14,245 bases of DNA from the NCBI GenBank assembly GCA_003695835.1, contig RFHN01000126.1, forward strand, positions 1 to 14,245, in the 5' to 3' direction. The position numbers were made by a program, and so were the translations under genes. The stretch comes from Armatimonadota bacterium. GTDB lineage: Bacteria; Armatimonadota; Fimbriimonadia; Fimbriimonadales; ATM1. The notes under the pieces were generated by a model, which saw only the letters and a program-made list of their open reading frames with translations, was not told the DNA's origin and made no database searches. Positions 1 to 6,082 of this stretch are shown piece by piece. The first letter of the stretch is position 1. Every line of letters starts with the position of its first letter.

Positions 1-472
1 CCTTTGCTCCGCGGGCGAAGTCGATCAGCCGCAGATCTTCAGCGATCTCCCAGTGGGGTACCGGCTCGCCAGCCGTCTCGGGCTTCTCGCCAAATTCGGA
101 GACCACGACGTTTTGCTCTTCGGAATCGCCGTCGGGCACGGATTCGTCCGGAAGGTTCGGGAATTGGAGTTCGAGCTCCCGGAGAGCGGCTTCCTTCTCT
201 TTGACGGCGTCTTCGAGGGCGGCGATAGACTGTTTGATACTGGCGGCTTGGGCCCGCGCGCGTTCACCGGCCGCCCGGTCGGATGCCATGAGGCGACCGA
301 CCTCTTTGCTGACCTGGTTGAGCTTGGATCGTCGCTGTTCGAGTTCGGTGAGCAGTTCGCGCCACTGCTGATCCAGTTCAAGGAACTCGTCAATCGGTAC
401 TGGAACGCCTTTGCGGAGCGCTTGGGCGCGGACATAGTCCGGTTCTTTACGGATTCGTTGGCGGTCAAGCAC
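1..472 (-). CDS. serS: Seryl-tRNA synthetase, N-terminal part (cut by window edge)
   Basis: Class II aminoacyl-tRNA synthetase that charges tRNA-Ser with serine in the cytoplasm. About 157 residues are visible; the family is usually near 420-430, so the catalytic core lies outside the window. What is seen is the tRNA-binding antiparallel coiled coil: it opens with VLDRQRIRKEPDYV (compare the common MLDLKLIRENP), followed by a charged helical stretch with RRSKLNQVSKEVGRL and, after the second arm, FPNLPDESVPDG and PHWEIAEDLRLIDFARGAK, all characteristic of SerS. The start is GTG at 472-470. An in-frame TAA at 484-482 leaves no room for another start, and the GTG falls exactly on the family's first residue. 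It lies 21 bases downstream of the histidine kinase stop on the same strand, with no obvious promoter between them, so co-transcription is likely. No strong Shine-Dalgarno sequence is visible. Confidence 0.95.
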   Translation of the reverse strand, partial: MLDRQRIRKEPDYVRAQALRKGVPVPIDEFLELDQQWRELLTELEQRRSKLNQVSKEVGRLMASDRAAGERARAQAASIKQSIAALEDAVKEKEAALRELELQFPNLPDESVPDGDSEEQNVVVSEFGEKPETAGEPVPHWEIAEDLRLIDFARGAK

Positions 473-493
473 GCGCGGAAGTTACCCGTTCCG

Positions 494-2218
494 CTACTTG
501 TTCAAGGCTTCGGCCTTCTCGATGTCGAGCTTCATGGGCAGTTCGACGTGGAAGGTGGAGCCGACGCCGACCTCGGATTCGGCCCAGACCTTGCCAAGGT
601 GGATCTGCTCGACGAGGTGCTTGACCAAGTAGAGACCGAGGCCGGTTCCGTAGATCTTGCGGTTGTCCTCCGTGTGCACGCGGTGGAAGCGGTCGAACAC
701 TTTGGGCAGGTGCTCCTTCGGGATGCCGATGCCCTGGTCTTGGACGCTGATGTGGACTTTGTCGTCGGCAGCTTCCAGCCTCACCCAGACGTTGCCTCCA
801 TCGGGCGAGTATTTGATCGCGTTGCTGATGAGGTTGGTGAGGATCTGGTCCAGTTTGTCCTCGTCGCCGATGATGGTGGGGAATTCGTCGGGCGCCTCGA
901 GGATGAGTTTGTGCTTGTTGGAGGCTTGCTGTTGGATCATGACGACCTTGTGCGCCAGCTTCTTGAGGTCCACTTCGGCGTAGTTGGGTTTGAGGCTTTC
1001 GCCGGCTTCGATGCGCGCGATGTTGAGCAAGTCGTTAATGAGGCGCGTGAGTCGGTCGCACTCGTGGTCAATGATCGTGTAGAACTCCCTGCGGTCCTCT
1101 TCGGGGAAGCTGTCGTCAGCGAGCAGGGTACTGATGAATCCCTTGATGGCGGTGAGAGGCGTTCGAAGTTCGTGGGAGACGGTTGCGACAAAGGCGCTCT
1201 TCATCCGTTCGATGTTCTTGAGTTCGGTGACGTCGTTGAGGATGGCGACGGTACCGATCTGTCTGCCGTCTTCGGAACGAACTTGGGCGGCCTGGACGTG
1301 ATAGACGCGCTCGTGGTTGTCCAGCACGATGGAGAGTTCGATAGCGGGAGGCGTTTCGCGTCCTGCGTTCGTGTCCTCGATCAACTTCTGGACCTCTTCG
1401 CTCTGGATTACTTCGCGGAAGTCCTTTCCGACGCTCTCTCCTTTGGGGTCGAAGATGGATCGGGCGCTGGCGTTCATCTGGAGGACTCGTCCGTCCGGGC
1501 TGATGAGGACGAGGCCAGCATAGAGGCTCTCGATCGTGTGGAGAAGCTCTTCCTTCTCTTCGACGATCTCTTGGTACATCCGGAGGTTGGAGATGACGGC
1601 CGCCGCGCTCTTCGCCATTCTCTCGAGCAGGCGTACGTCCTCCTCGGTGAACTCTTCACCGTGCCTCTTGTTGAAGGCGTGGAGGACGCCGATGGTCGTG
1701 CGGTCGATCACGCGGTTCTCTTCGTCTCGCTTCTCGATGACGAGGGGGACGGTGAGGCCGTTGGTTACGTGGAGAATAGAAAACGGGTCCTCGGACGCCT
1801 CCTTGTCCGTAACGGGGTCGGAGAAGATCATCGGTCGTCCCTCTCGGAAGACTTTCCCGGAGACGCCGTGGGTGGCTCGAATGCGGAACATGGAGAGCAT
1901 GTCCTCATCCACGCCGTAGGCCGGTGGGATGCCGATGAGCTCTCCGGCTTCGCGGTCGAAGAACATCATGACGACCTTGTCGGCTTGGAGGATCATGGCG
2001 ATCCTGTGGACGAGCCTTCGGAGTGTGGTGTCGAGTTCGGTGATGGGGGCAGCCTCGACGGCGGCATCCGCGATCGGTCGTGCGGTGATGCGCTGGGATT
2101 TGAGCTCTTCGATCTCTTTCTCGCGCTCTGCTAATGCCGTCTGTAGTTCTTGAATCTTTTGCCGGAGCTCTTCCGGCGTCAGGTTGTCGAAACTTTCAAG
2201 CCCCATAGAAGTCTGCAT
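494..2218 (-). CDS. Soluble GAF-PAS sensor histidine kinase
   Basis: ATP-dependent sensor kinase of a two-component system, about 574 residues, with no membrane segment, so it probably senses a cytoplasmic signal. In order: a short coiled coil (residues ~13-42), a GAF domain (~55-215), a PAS domain (~229-337), HisKA with the phospho-acceptor His ~349 in SHELRTPLTAIKG, and a HATPase_c domain with the N box (NLISNAIKYSPDGG), G1 box DQGIGIP and G2 box GTGLGL. The open frame extends up to 2317, but the start at 2218 is preferred: a TATAAT box on this strand at 2258-2263 lies inside that extension, and the extra 33 residues look unlike a protein N-terminus. An ATG at 2206 is also possible. No response regulator is seen nearby, so it is an orphan kinase here. 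serS follows 21 bases downstream. The domain assignment is firm; the signal and partner are unknown. Confidence 0.93.
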   Translation of the reverse strand: MQTSMGLESFDNLTPEELRQKIQELQTALAEREKEIEELKSQRITARPIADAAVEAAPITELDTTLRRLVHRIAMILQADKVVMMFFDREAGELIGIPPAYGVDEDMLSMFRIRATHGVSGKVFREGRPMIFSDPVTDKEASEDPFSILHVTNGLTVPLVIEKRDEENRVIDRTTIGVLHAFNKRHGEEFTEEDVRLLERMAKSAAAVISNLRMYQEIVEEKEELLHTIESLYAGLVLISPDGRVLQMNASARSIFDPKGESVGKDFREVIQSEEVQKLIEDTNAGRETPPAIELSIVLDNHERVYHVQAAQVRSEDGRQIGTVAILNDVTELKNIERMKSAFVATVSHELRTPLTAIKGFISTLLADDSFPEEDRREFYTIIDHECDRLTRLINDLLNIARIEAGESLKPNYAEVDLKKLAHKVVMIQQQASNKHKLILEAPDEFPTIIGDEDKLDQILTNLISNAIKYSPDGGNVWVRLEAADDKVHISVQDQGIGIPKEHLPKVFDRFHRVHTEDNRKIYGTGLGLYLVKHLVEQIHLGKVWAESEVGVGSTFHVELPMKLDIEKAEALNK

Positions 2219-2257
2219 GTCCTCGTTGTAAGACGACAAGAAGCCGCCAGGCGTTCG

Positions 2258-2263
2258 ATTATA
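2258..2263 (-). promoter_or_regulatory. -10 box (TATAAT) of the histidine kinase-serS transcript
   Basis: A perfect TATAAT on the minus strand, ending 39 bases before the ATG at 2218. The hexamer expected 17 bases further upstream (GAGTTC) is a poor -35 match. The box sits inside the longest possible reading frame of the kinase and so argues for the shorter start. Confidence 0.55.
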
Positions 2264-2324
2264 CCGAGGCTTGGCCGCCCGAACTCGCAGGGCTGCCGGG
2301 GAACATGCGTCTCCCATTCTCGGA

Positions 2325-2330
2325 TATACT
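2325..2330 (+). promoter_or_regulatory. -10-like box (TATACT) of the Lon-domain gene
   Basis: TATACT lies 21 bases before the ATG at 2352, giving a predicted leader of about 15 bases that contains a weak purine-rich TAAGG. No convincing -35 is seen. With the TATAAT at 2258-2263 it makes a divergent promoter pair in the 133-base gap. Confidence 0.4.
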
Positions 2331-2351
2331 GTGTTCGTAAGGCCGCAGACG

Positions 2352-3038
2352 ATGAGTTCCCGACGACCCGAAATCCCCCTGATCTTTCTACCGAATGACG
2401 CAATCCTGCCCTGTCAGCTGTACCCGATGTACATCCAGACCGACGCGGATCGCGAATTGCTCGAGTTTGCCCAGCGCACCGGCACGCCGATCGGTTTCGT
2501 CCAGATCTGGGATCTGTTCGATTCGGGCGAGTGCGTGCCGTGCGAAGTCGGGTGCACCGGTCGAATCGTGAGCCAGTCGGAAGAGAACGGCGCGCTCTCG
2601 GTACTGTTTCTGGGCGAAGACCGCTTCCGGATTCTTGGTTGGAGCGAAACGTTGCGCCGGTTTCCTTTGGCGCGAGTCGAGCCGTTCAACGACTTCCCGG
2701 TGGACCGGGACTTCAGCCTGGACCTGGAGCGGTACGGATTGCAGTGCGCGTTTGAGACCCTGATGCGGTATCGGTTGGGCTTGTCGGATGCGAACCTCAA
2801 CGTTCGATTCCCGGAGGACCCCGTCTCCCTCGCCTTCGCCGCCGCGGCCTACTTGGACCTTGCCAGCGAGGTGAAGCAGGAGTTGCTGGACATGACCGAC
2901 ACGGTTGCGCGGCTGTTTCGAGTCCAGACCCTGATTCACATGGCTGCCCTCGAGGCGGAAGAGGAACAGCTGAACCTCAGCGACGAACCTGCGCAGGGCG
3001 TGCTGCCGGAGGACATTGACTTCTGGAGCCGGAACTAA
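2352..3038 (+). CDS. Stand-alone Lon substrate-binding (LON N-terminal) domain protein
   Basis: Protein of 228 residues made only of the Lon substrate-binding domain. It opens with PEIPLIFLPNDAILPCQLYP, the typical LON-domain start (PLFPL/NVVLFPG-like), followed by a beta-rich core (GRIVSQSEENGALSVLFLGEDRFRI written in parts: GRIVSQ, LSVLFLGEDRFRI) and a helical C-terminal half. There is no AAA+ ATPase or Ser-Lys peptidase domain, so it is not a protease itself. Stand-alone members are widespread in bacteria; their role is poorly defined, though substrate or partner binding is likely. The frame is open upstream to an ATG at 2271, but the ATG at 2352 is chosen because homology begins there and a -10-like box lies at 2325. 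Cysteines at 21, 61, 64 and 68, including CVPCEVGC, are unusual for this fold. The stop overlaps the trpE stop on the other strand. Confidence 0.88.
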   Translation: MSSRRPEIPLIFLPNDAILPCQLYPMYIQTDADRELLEFAQRTGTPIGFVQIWDLFDSGECVPCEVGCTGRIVSQSEENGALSVLFLGEDRFRILGWSETLRRFPLARVEPFNDFPVDRDFSLDLERYGLQCAFETLMRYRLGLSDANLNVRFPEDPVSLAFAAAAYLDLASEVKQELLDMTDTVARLFRVQTLIHMAALEAEEEQLNLSDEPAQGVLPEDIDFWSRN

Positions 3039-4504
3039 TCGGCGGCGCTCGTTAGACCGGTTTCCGCGATTTCAATCGCCCGCATGACGGCTTTCGCCTT
3101 GTTGAGGCACTCTTGGTACTCTCGTTCGGGCACGCTGTCGAAAACGATGCCCGCCCCAGCCTGGACGTGCGCGACTCCGCCAGCTTGATAGATCGTGCGG
3201 ATCGCGATGGCGGTGTCCATGTCGCCGTTGAAACCGAAATAGCCCACGGCACCGGCGTAGCATCCGCGGCGAGTTGGCTCCAGCTCTTCAATGATCTCCA
3301 TCGCGCGGACTTTGGGAGCGCCGGAGACCGTCCCCGCTGGGAAGCATGCGCGCAGGACGTCGAAAGCGTCGAGTCCCTCGCGTACCGTGCCCGTCACGTC
3401 GCTCACGATGTGCATGACGTGCGAGTACTTTTCGATGATCATGAACTCGTTGACGGAAACCGTGCCGGGTTCGGCGATGCGTCCGATATCGTTTCGACCC
3501 AGGTCTACCAGCATGATGTGCTCCGCGCGCTCTTTTTCGTCGGCGAGCAGTTCTGCTTCGAGCCGTCGGTCCTCTTCCTCGTTGGCGCCACGAGGGCGGG
3601 TGCCCGCAATCGGCCGAACGCGGGCGGTGCGACCCTTGAGCGAGACGAGGATTTCGGGGGACGCACCGATCACGTCGAAATCGCCAAACCGCAGCAGGTA
3701 CATGTACGGCGAGGGGTTCAAACTGCGAAGGGCGCGGTACTGAGTGAGCGGATGAGCTTGGACCTCAGCCGAAAAGCGTTGGCTCAGAACCATCTGGACG
3801 CCGTCTCCCTCTCGGATCAGTTGTATCGTCTTCGAGACGATTTCCTCGAAGCGGTCTCGGCTCATGTTCGAGGAGAATTGCGGAGCTGACCCTCGGTGGG
3901 AGGGAATCGGCGGTAGCGGGCCTTGGAGTCTCGCGAGGACGTCTGAGATCGCCGATTCCGCTCTTTCCCAACTGCCCGGCTCGTCGGTTACGTGGCTGAT
4001 TACAAGGATGCGGTTCCGGGCGTGGTCGAAGGCTACGACGGTGTCGGTGATCATCATGGCGACATCGTCGGTTTGCAGATCGTCTACCGCCAAGTTCGGC
4101 AACTTCTCGAAGAAGCGAACGAGATCGTAGGCGAGCATCCCGACGGCGCCGCCGGTGAAGGGTGGCAATCCCTCGGAAGCATGATAGGGCCTGTCAGCGA
4201 CGAGCGGGCGCAGAGCGTCCAGCGGTGTGTCCTTTGCGCCGACCTCGAATTTCTCGCCGTTTCGGCGTCCTCGGCGATCCTTGGTTCGAACGACCATGCT
4301 GGGAGCGGCGCCGATGTAGCTCCAGCGTCCGAGGGATTCTCCGCCGGTTACGGACTCGAGCAGAAAGCTGCGGGGACGGTCGTGGGCGAGTTTCCAATAT
4401 GCGCTCGTGGGCGTTTCCAGGTCGGCGAGTAGCTCCGCGTAGACAGGAACTCGGAAGCCCTGTTTGGCCAGTTGTTCGACTTCGTGACGCGCGGGTCGGA
4501 GCAT
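3035..4504 (-). CDS. trpE: Anthranilate synthase component I
   Basis: Converts chorismate to anthranilate, using ammonia supplied by the glutamine amidotransferase subunit TrpG, in the first committed step of tryptophan synthesis. It has 489 residues, normal for the family. The N-terminal regulatory domain has PVYAELLADLETPTSAYWKL and the tryptophan-binding region LLESVTGGESLGRWSYIG (residues ~48-65). The C-terminal chorismate-binding domain has PIAGTRPRG (298-306), EHIMLVDLGRND (328-339), GTVSGAPK (391-398) and a final AGAGIVFDSVPEREYQE. All active-site motifs are intact, so this is TrpE rather than PabB or isochorismate synthase. The ATG at 4504 matches the family N-terminus. It lies 15 bases after the zinc-ribbon gene and is probably co-transcribed with it. 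trpG is not in the window. No trp leader peptide or attenuator was seen. Its stop overlaps that of the Lon-domain gene by 4 bases, so no terminator separates them. Confidence 0.96.
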   Translation of the reverse strand: MLRPARHEVEQLAKQGFRVPVYAELLADLETPTSAYWKLAHDRPRSFLLESVTGGESLGRWSYIGAAPSMVVRTKDRRGRRNGEKFEVGAKDTPLDALRPLVADRPYHASEGLPPFTGGAVGMLAYDLVRFFEKLPNLAVDDLQTDDVAMMITDTVVAFDHARNRILVISHVTDEPGSWERAESAISDVLARLQGPLPPIPSHRGSAPQFSSNMSRDRFEEIVSKTIQLIREGDGVQMVLSQRFSAEVQAHPLTQYRALRSLNPSPYMYLLRFGDFDVIGASPEILVSLKGRTARVRPIAGTRPRGANEEEDRRLEAELLADEKERAEHIMLVDLGRNDIGRIAEPGTVSVNEFMIIEKYSHVMHIVSDVTGTVREGLDAFDVLRACFPAGTVSGAPKVRAMEIIEELEPTRRGCYAGAVGYFGFNGDMDTAIAIRTIYQAGGVAHVQAGAGIVFDSVPEREYQECLNKAKAVMRAIEIAETGLTSAAD

Positions 4505-4519
4505 CCGCGTGAGTATGCC

Positions 4520-4744
4520 CTACGGCTCGTCTACGGCAGAGGGCGCGTCAATGGCGGCTGCGTCGCCCCTGCCGTAGAGGCGGATCAGCGCTTCTCGGAT
4601 CTCTTGTTCGGTGTTCGCGAAAGGCCCCGTCCAGCCGCAAGTGGGGCAAGCGGCTTCGGCTCGCGTTAGCAGACCCCCGCACAGCACGCACACCTTGAGG
4701 TGCTGAGTAGCCAGCTGGGGGTCGAAACGCCTTTCCTCGAACAC
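4520..4744 (-). CDS. Small zinc-ribbon protein upstream of trpE
   Basis: Short protein of 74 residues with two CxxC knuckles, CVLC (19-22) and CPTC (33-36), ten residues apart. The second is followed by GWTG, as in rubredoxin-like or rRNA-associated zinc ribbons. It probably binds one zinc ion. The rest is charged and partly helical (EQEIREALIRLYGRGD). I do not recognise a named family. The start is GTG at 4744, preceded five bases upstream by AGGA, which could act as the ribosome binding site. It lies 15 bases before trpE on the same strand and looks co-transcribed with it. Such ribbons bind nucleic acid or proteins in many families, but no function can be given here. The gene is supported by its intact CxxC pairs, its position at the head of the trpE unit and the lack of a competing frame. 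Confidence 0.75.
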   Translation of the reverse strand: MFEERRFDPQLATQHLKVCVLCGGLLTRAEAACPTCGWTGPFANTEQEIREALIRLYGRGDAAAIDAPSAVDEP

Positions 4745-4847
4745 GCTTATCCTATCGGAACGGAGTCAAGATCGTTTCTCTGTAAAGGTGCGGGATATGC
4801 GCTTGGATCTGGCATCTCTACGGGACGAATGCCGGCAATCCTGTCGG

Positions 4848-4876
4848 TTGAAATGGGTTGGCGCGCTACGTAGAAT
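4848..4876 (+). promoter_or_regulatory. Sigma-70-like promoter of the glycosyltransferase gene
   Basis: TTGAAA (4848-4853) and TAGAAT (4871-4876) are separated by exactly 17 bases, the best -35/-10 pair in the window. The -10 ends only three bases before the ATG at 4880, so transcription would begin at or just inside that codon. An 8-base palindrome, CTACGTAG (4866-4873), overlaps the -10 box. Confidence 0.7.
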
Positions 4877-4879
4877 AGA

Positions 4880-5590
4880 ATGACAACCTTGCCTGAAGCT
4901 TGCGCCCCTCCGGATGTATCGATCGTGATTCCCGCCTACAACGAGGAAGACACGATCGCCGAGGTATTGGAGCGGGTGCTGGCTCTGCCGGTCCACAAAG
5001 AGGTGTTGGTCGTAGATGACTGCTCCACGGATCGCACCTTCGATATTGCGAGGGGCTTTGGCGATCGAATCGTGCTGCTTCGGCATGAGCGCAACCGCGG
5101 GAAGGGAGCTGCCATCCGGACAGCGCTCGAGCACGCGAAGGGCGAGGTGTGCATCGTCCAGGACGCCGACTTGGAGTACGACCCCGAGCAGATTCCCGAG
5201 CTGATCCAGCCGATCCTCGCGGGGGAAGTAGATGTCGTGTACGGCACGCGGTTTCACCGCGGCATGCCAAAGGGTATGGCGCTGCCCAATCGGATCGTCA
5301 ACGTCTTGCTTCGTTGGGCCGTGGCGGTTCTGTTCTGGCGTCGATTGAGCGACGAGGCGACCTGCTACAAGGCGGTTCGCACTTCGCTGCTCCGCCGCAT
5401 GAACTTGGTGTGCGAGCGGTTTGAGTTTTGCCCGGAGGTGACCGCGAAGGCGATCCGGTTGGGGAAAGAGATTCGGGAGATGCCGATCCGCTATCGGCCC
5501 CGCGGCAAGGATGCGGGCAAGAAGATTCGCTGGACGGACGGCGTGGAAGCGTTCTGGACGCTGCTGCGCCACCGGTTTTCTCGGTTTTGA
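4880..5590 (+). CDS. Family 2 glycosyltransferase, DPM1/DPG-synthase-like
   Basis: GT-A fold transferase of 236 residues, probably moving a sugar from a nucleotide donor to a lipid phosphate carrier at the inner face of the membrane. Seen in order: VSIVIPAYNEEDTIAEVL (residues 13-30), VVDDCSTDRT with Asp46-Asp47, the NRGKGAAIRTAL loop, and the metal-binding QDADLEYDP (DAD 95-97), followed by GTRFHRG and a C-terminal region with FEFCPEVTAKAIRLG and a basic RYRPRGKDAGKKI. There is no C-terminal membrane anchor, unlike DPMS proteins with added transmembrane helices. The start is uncertain: the ATG at 4880 lies almost on top of the predicted transcription start, and a TTG at 4889 would serve as well. 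It heads a plus-strand unit with two membrane proteins 15 bases downstream. The exact donor and acceptor cannot be told from sequence. Confidence 0.9.
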   Translation: MTTLPEACAPPDVSIVIPAYNEEDTIAEVLERVLALPVHKEVLVVDDCSTDRTFDIARGFGDRIVLLRHERNRGKGAAIRTALEHAKGEVCIVQDADLEYDPEQIPELIQPILAGEVDVVYGTRFHRGMPKGMALPNRIVNVLLRWAVAVLFWRRLSDEATCYKAVRTSLLRRMNLVCERFEFCPEVTAKAIRLGKEIREMPIRYRPRGKDAGKKIRWTDGVEAFWTLLRHRFSRF

Positions 5591-5593
5591 TTG

Positions 5594-5599
5594 TAGACT
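5594..5599 (+). promoter_or_regulatory. -10-like TAGACT six bases before a start codon
   Basis: TAGACT sits six bases before the ATG at 5606 in the 15-base gap after the glycosyltransferase. There is no Shine-Dalgarno sequence in between. The spacing is that of the leaderless promoters known from Deinococcus. No clear -35 is seen. Confidence 0.4.
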
Positions 5600-5605
5600 C
5601 CAGTT

Positions 5606-6082
5606 ATGAATTCGCTCCGCGCACGGGGTCGTGCCAATGTGTGGGTGATCGTGGCGCTCGCTGTGGTTGCCCTCTTCGTCGTCGGACTGATCGTGATCGT
5701 GATCAGCATTGCGCGAATGATGGGTAGCCCAGAAGGGAAAGAGTTCCTGCAAGGGATGACGGAGATGCAGCGAGTCGAGCGCGTGCTTCCCGAACTGACG
5801 GGCGCGTTCGAGAAGTATCGCGCGGAAAACCAAAAGGATCCGCCCGACCTCGCCGCCCTACAATCCTCTCTCCCGGAGGGCGCGTATGAGGAGATCACCG
5901 CCCTGTTCCAGTACAGCCCGCCTCCACCCGATGCCGCACCCGAGACCGTCATCCTCCGAACGCGTTCGTGGAGGATGCCGGGTGGGGGAGAGATGCAGGT
6001 TGTGGTACAGAAGGATCTACAAGCGTATACGGTGACGAAGGCTCCGATCCAGAGCGAGGGATTGAAGGTGAGTCCGCGATGA
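5606..6082 (+). CDS. Single-pass membrane protein of unknown function
   Basis: Protein of 158 residues that I do not recognise. A basic N-terminus (RARGR) precedes one long hydrophobic helix (residues ~12-36), so it is probably N-in with the rest outside the cytoplasmic membrane. The remainder is a helical stretch (MTEMQRVERVLPELTGAFEK), a proline-rich linker (QYSPPPPDAAPE) and a short beta-like end (TVILRTRSW, MQVVVQKDLQAYTV). It lacks the GFTLIE-type processing site of type IV pilins. It follows the glycosyltransferase by 15 bases, and its TGA overlaps the ATG of the next gene (ATGA), so those two proteins are probably made together and may work together. The start at 5606 directly precedes the basic-then-hydrophobic anchor. 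Confidence 0.78.
   Translation: MNSLRARGRANVWVIVALAVVALFVVGLIVIVISIARMMGSPEGKEFLQGMTEMQRVERVLPELTGAFEKYRAENQKDPPDLAALQSSLPEGAYEEITALFQYSPPPPDAAPETVILRTRSWRMPGGGEMQVVVQKDLQAYTVTKAPIQSEGLKVSPR

Noticed and set aside
25..468. Minus-strand open frame with an ATG at 468 over the serS region
   Set aside because: Ser/Arg/Pro-rich shadow in another frame; the true serS frame starts with GTG at 472.
53..2134. A 693-codon open frame on the plus strand opposite serS and the histidine kinase
   Set aside because: It is antisense to two genes with clear family motifs, has a composition rich in Asp, Val and Gly typical of reverse-frame shadows, and shows no domain.
2219..2317. N-terminal extension of the histidine kinase to the ATG at 2317
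   Set aside because: A TATAAT promoter box lies within it and the added residues show no relation to the protein; the start at 2218 is better.
3113..3889. A 258-codon plus-strand open frame within trpE
   Set aside because: It is antisense to conserved TrpE active-site coding sequence and resembles no protein family.
4866..4873. Palindrome CTACGTAG over the -10 box as an operator
   Set aside because: Eight bases are too short to support a repressor site without a second copy or a known regulator; mentioned only as part of the promoter.
4745..4879. Possible trp leader/attenuator or riboswitch in the divergent gap
   Set aside because: No Trp-rich leader peptide, T-box-like element or strong hairpin followed by a U-run was found.
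5688..5705. Tandem GATCGT repeats
   Set aside because: They encode the Leu-Ile-Val-Ile-Val-Ile core of a transmembrane helix and are explained by codon choice.
4766..5833. A 355-codon minus-strand open frame
   Set aside because: It lies opposite the glycosyltransferase, whose motifs are unmistakable, and is His/Arg/Pro-rich with no domain.
5968..6078. N-terminal extension of the gene starting at 6079
   Set aside because: It would overlap the previous gene by over 100 bases and bury the membrane anchor; the ATGA overlap marks the start.
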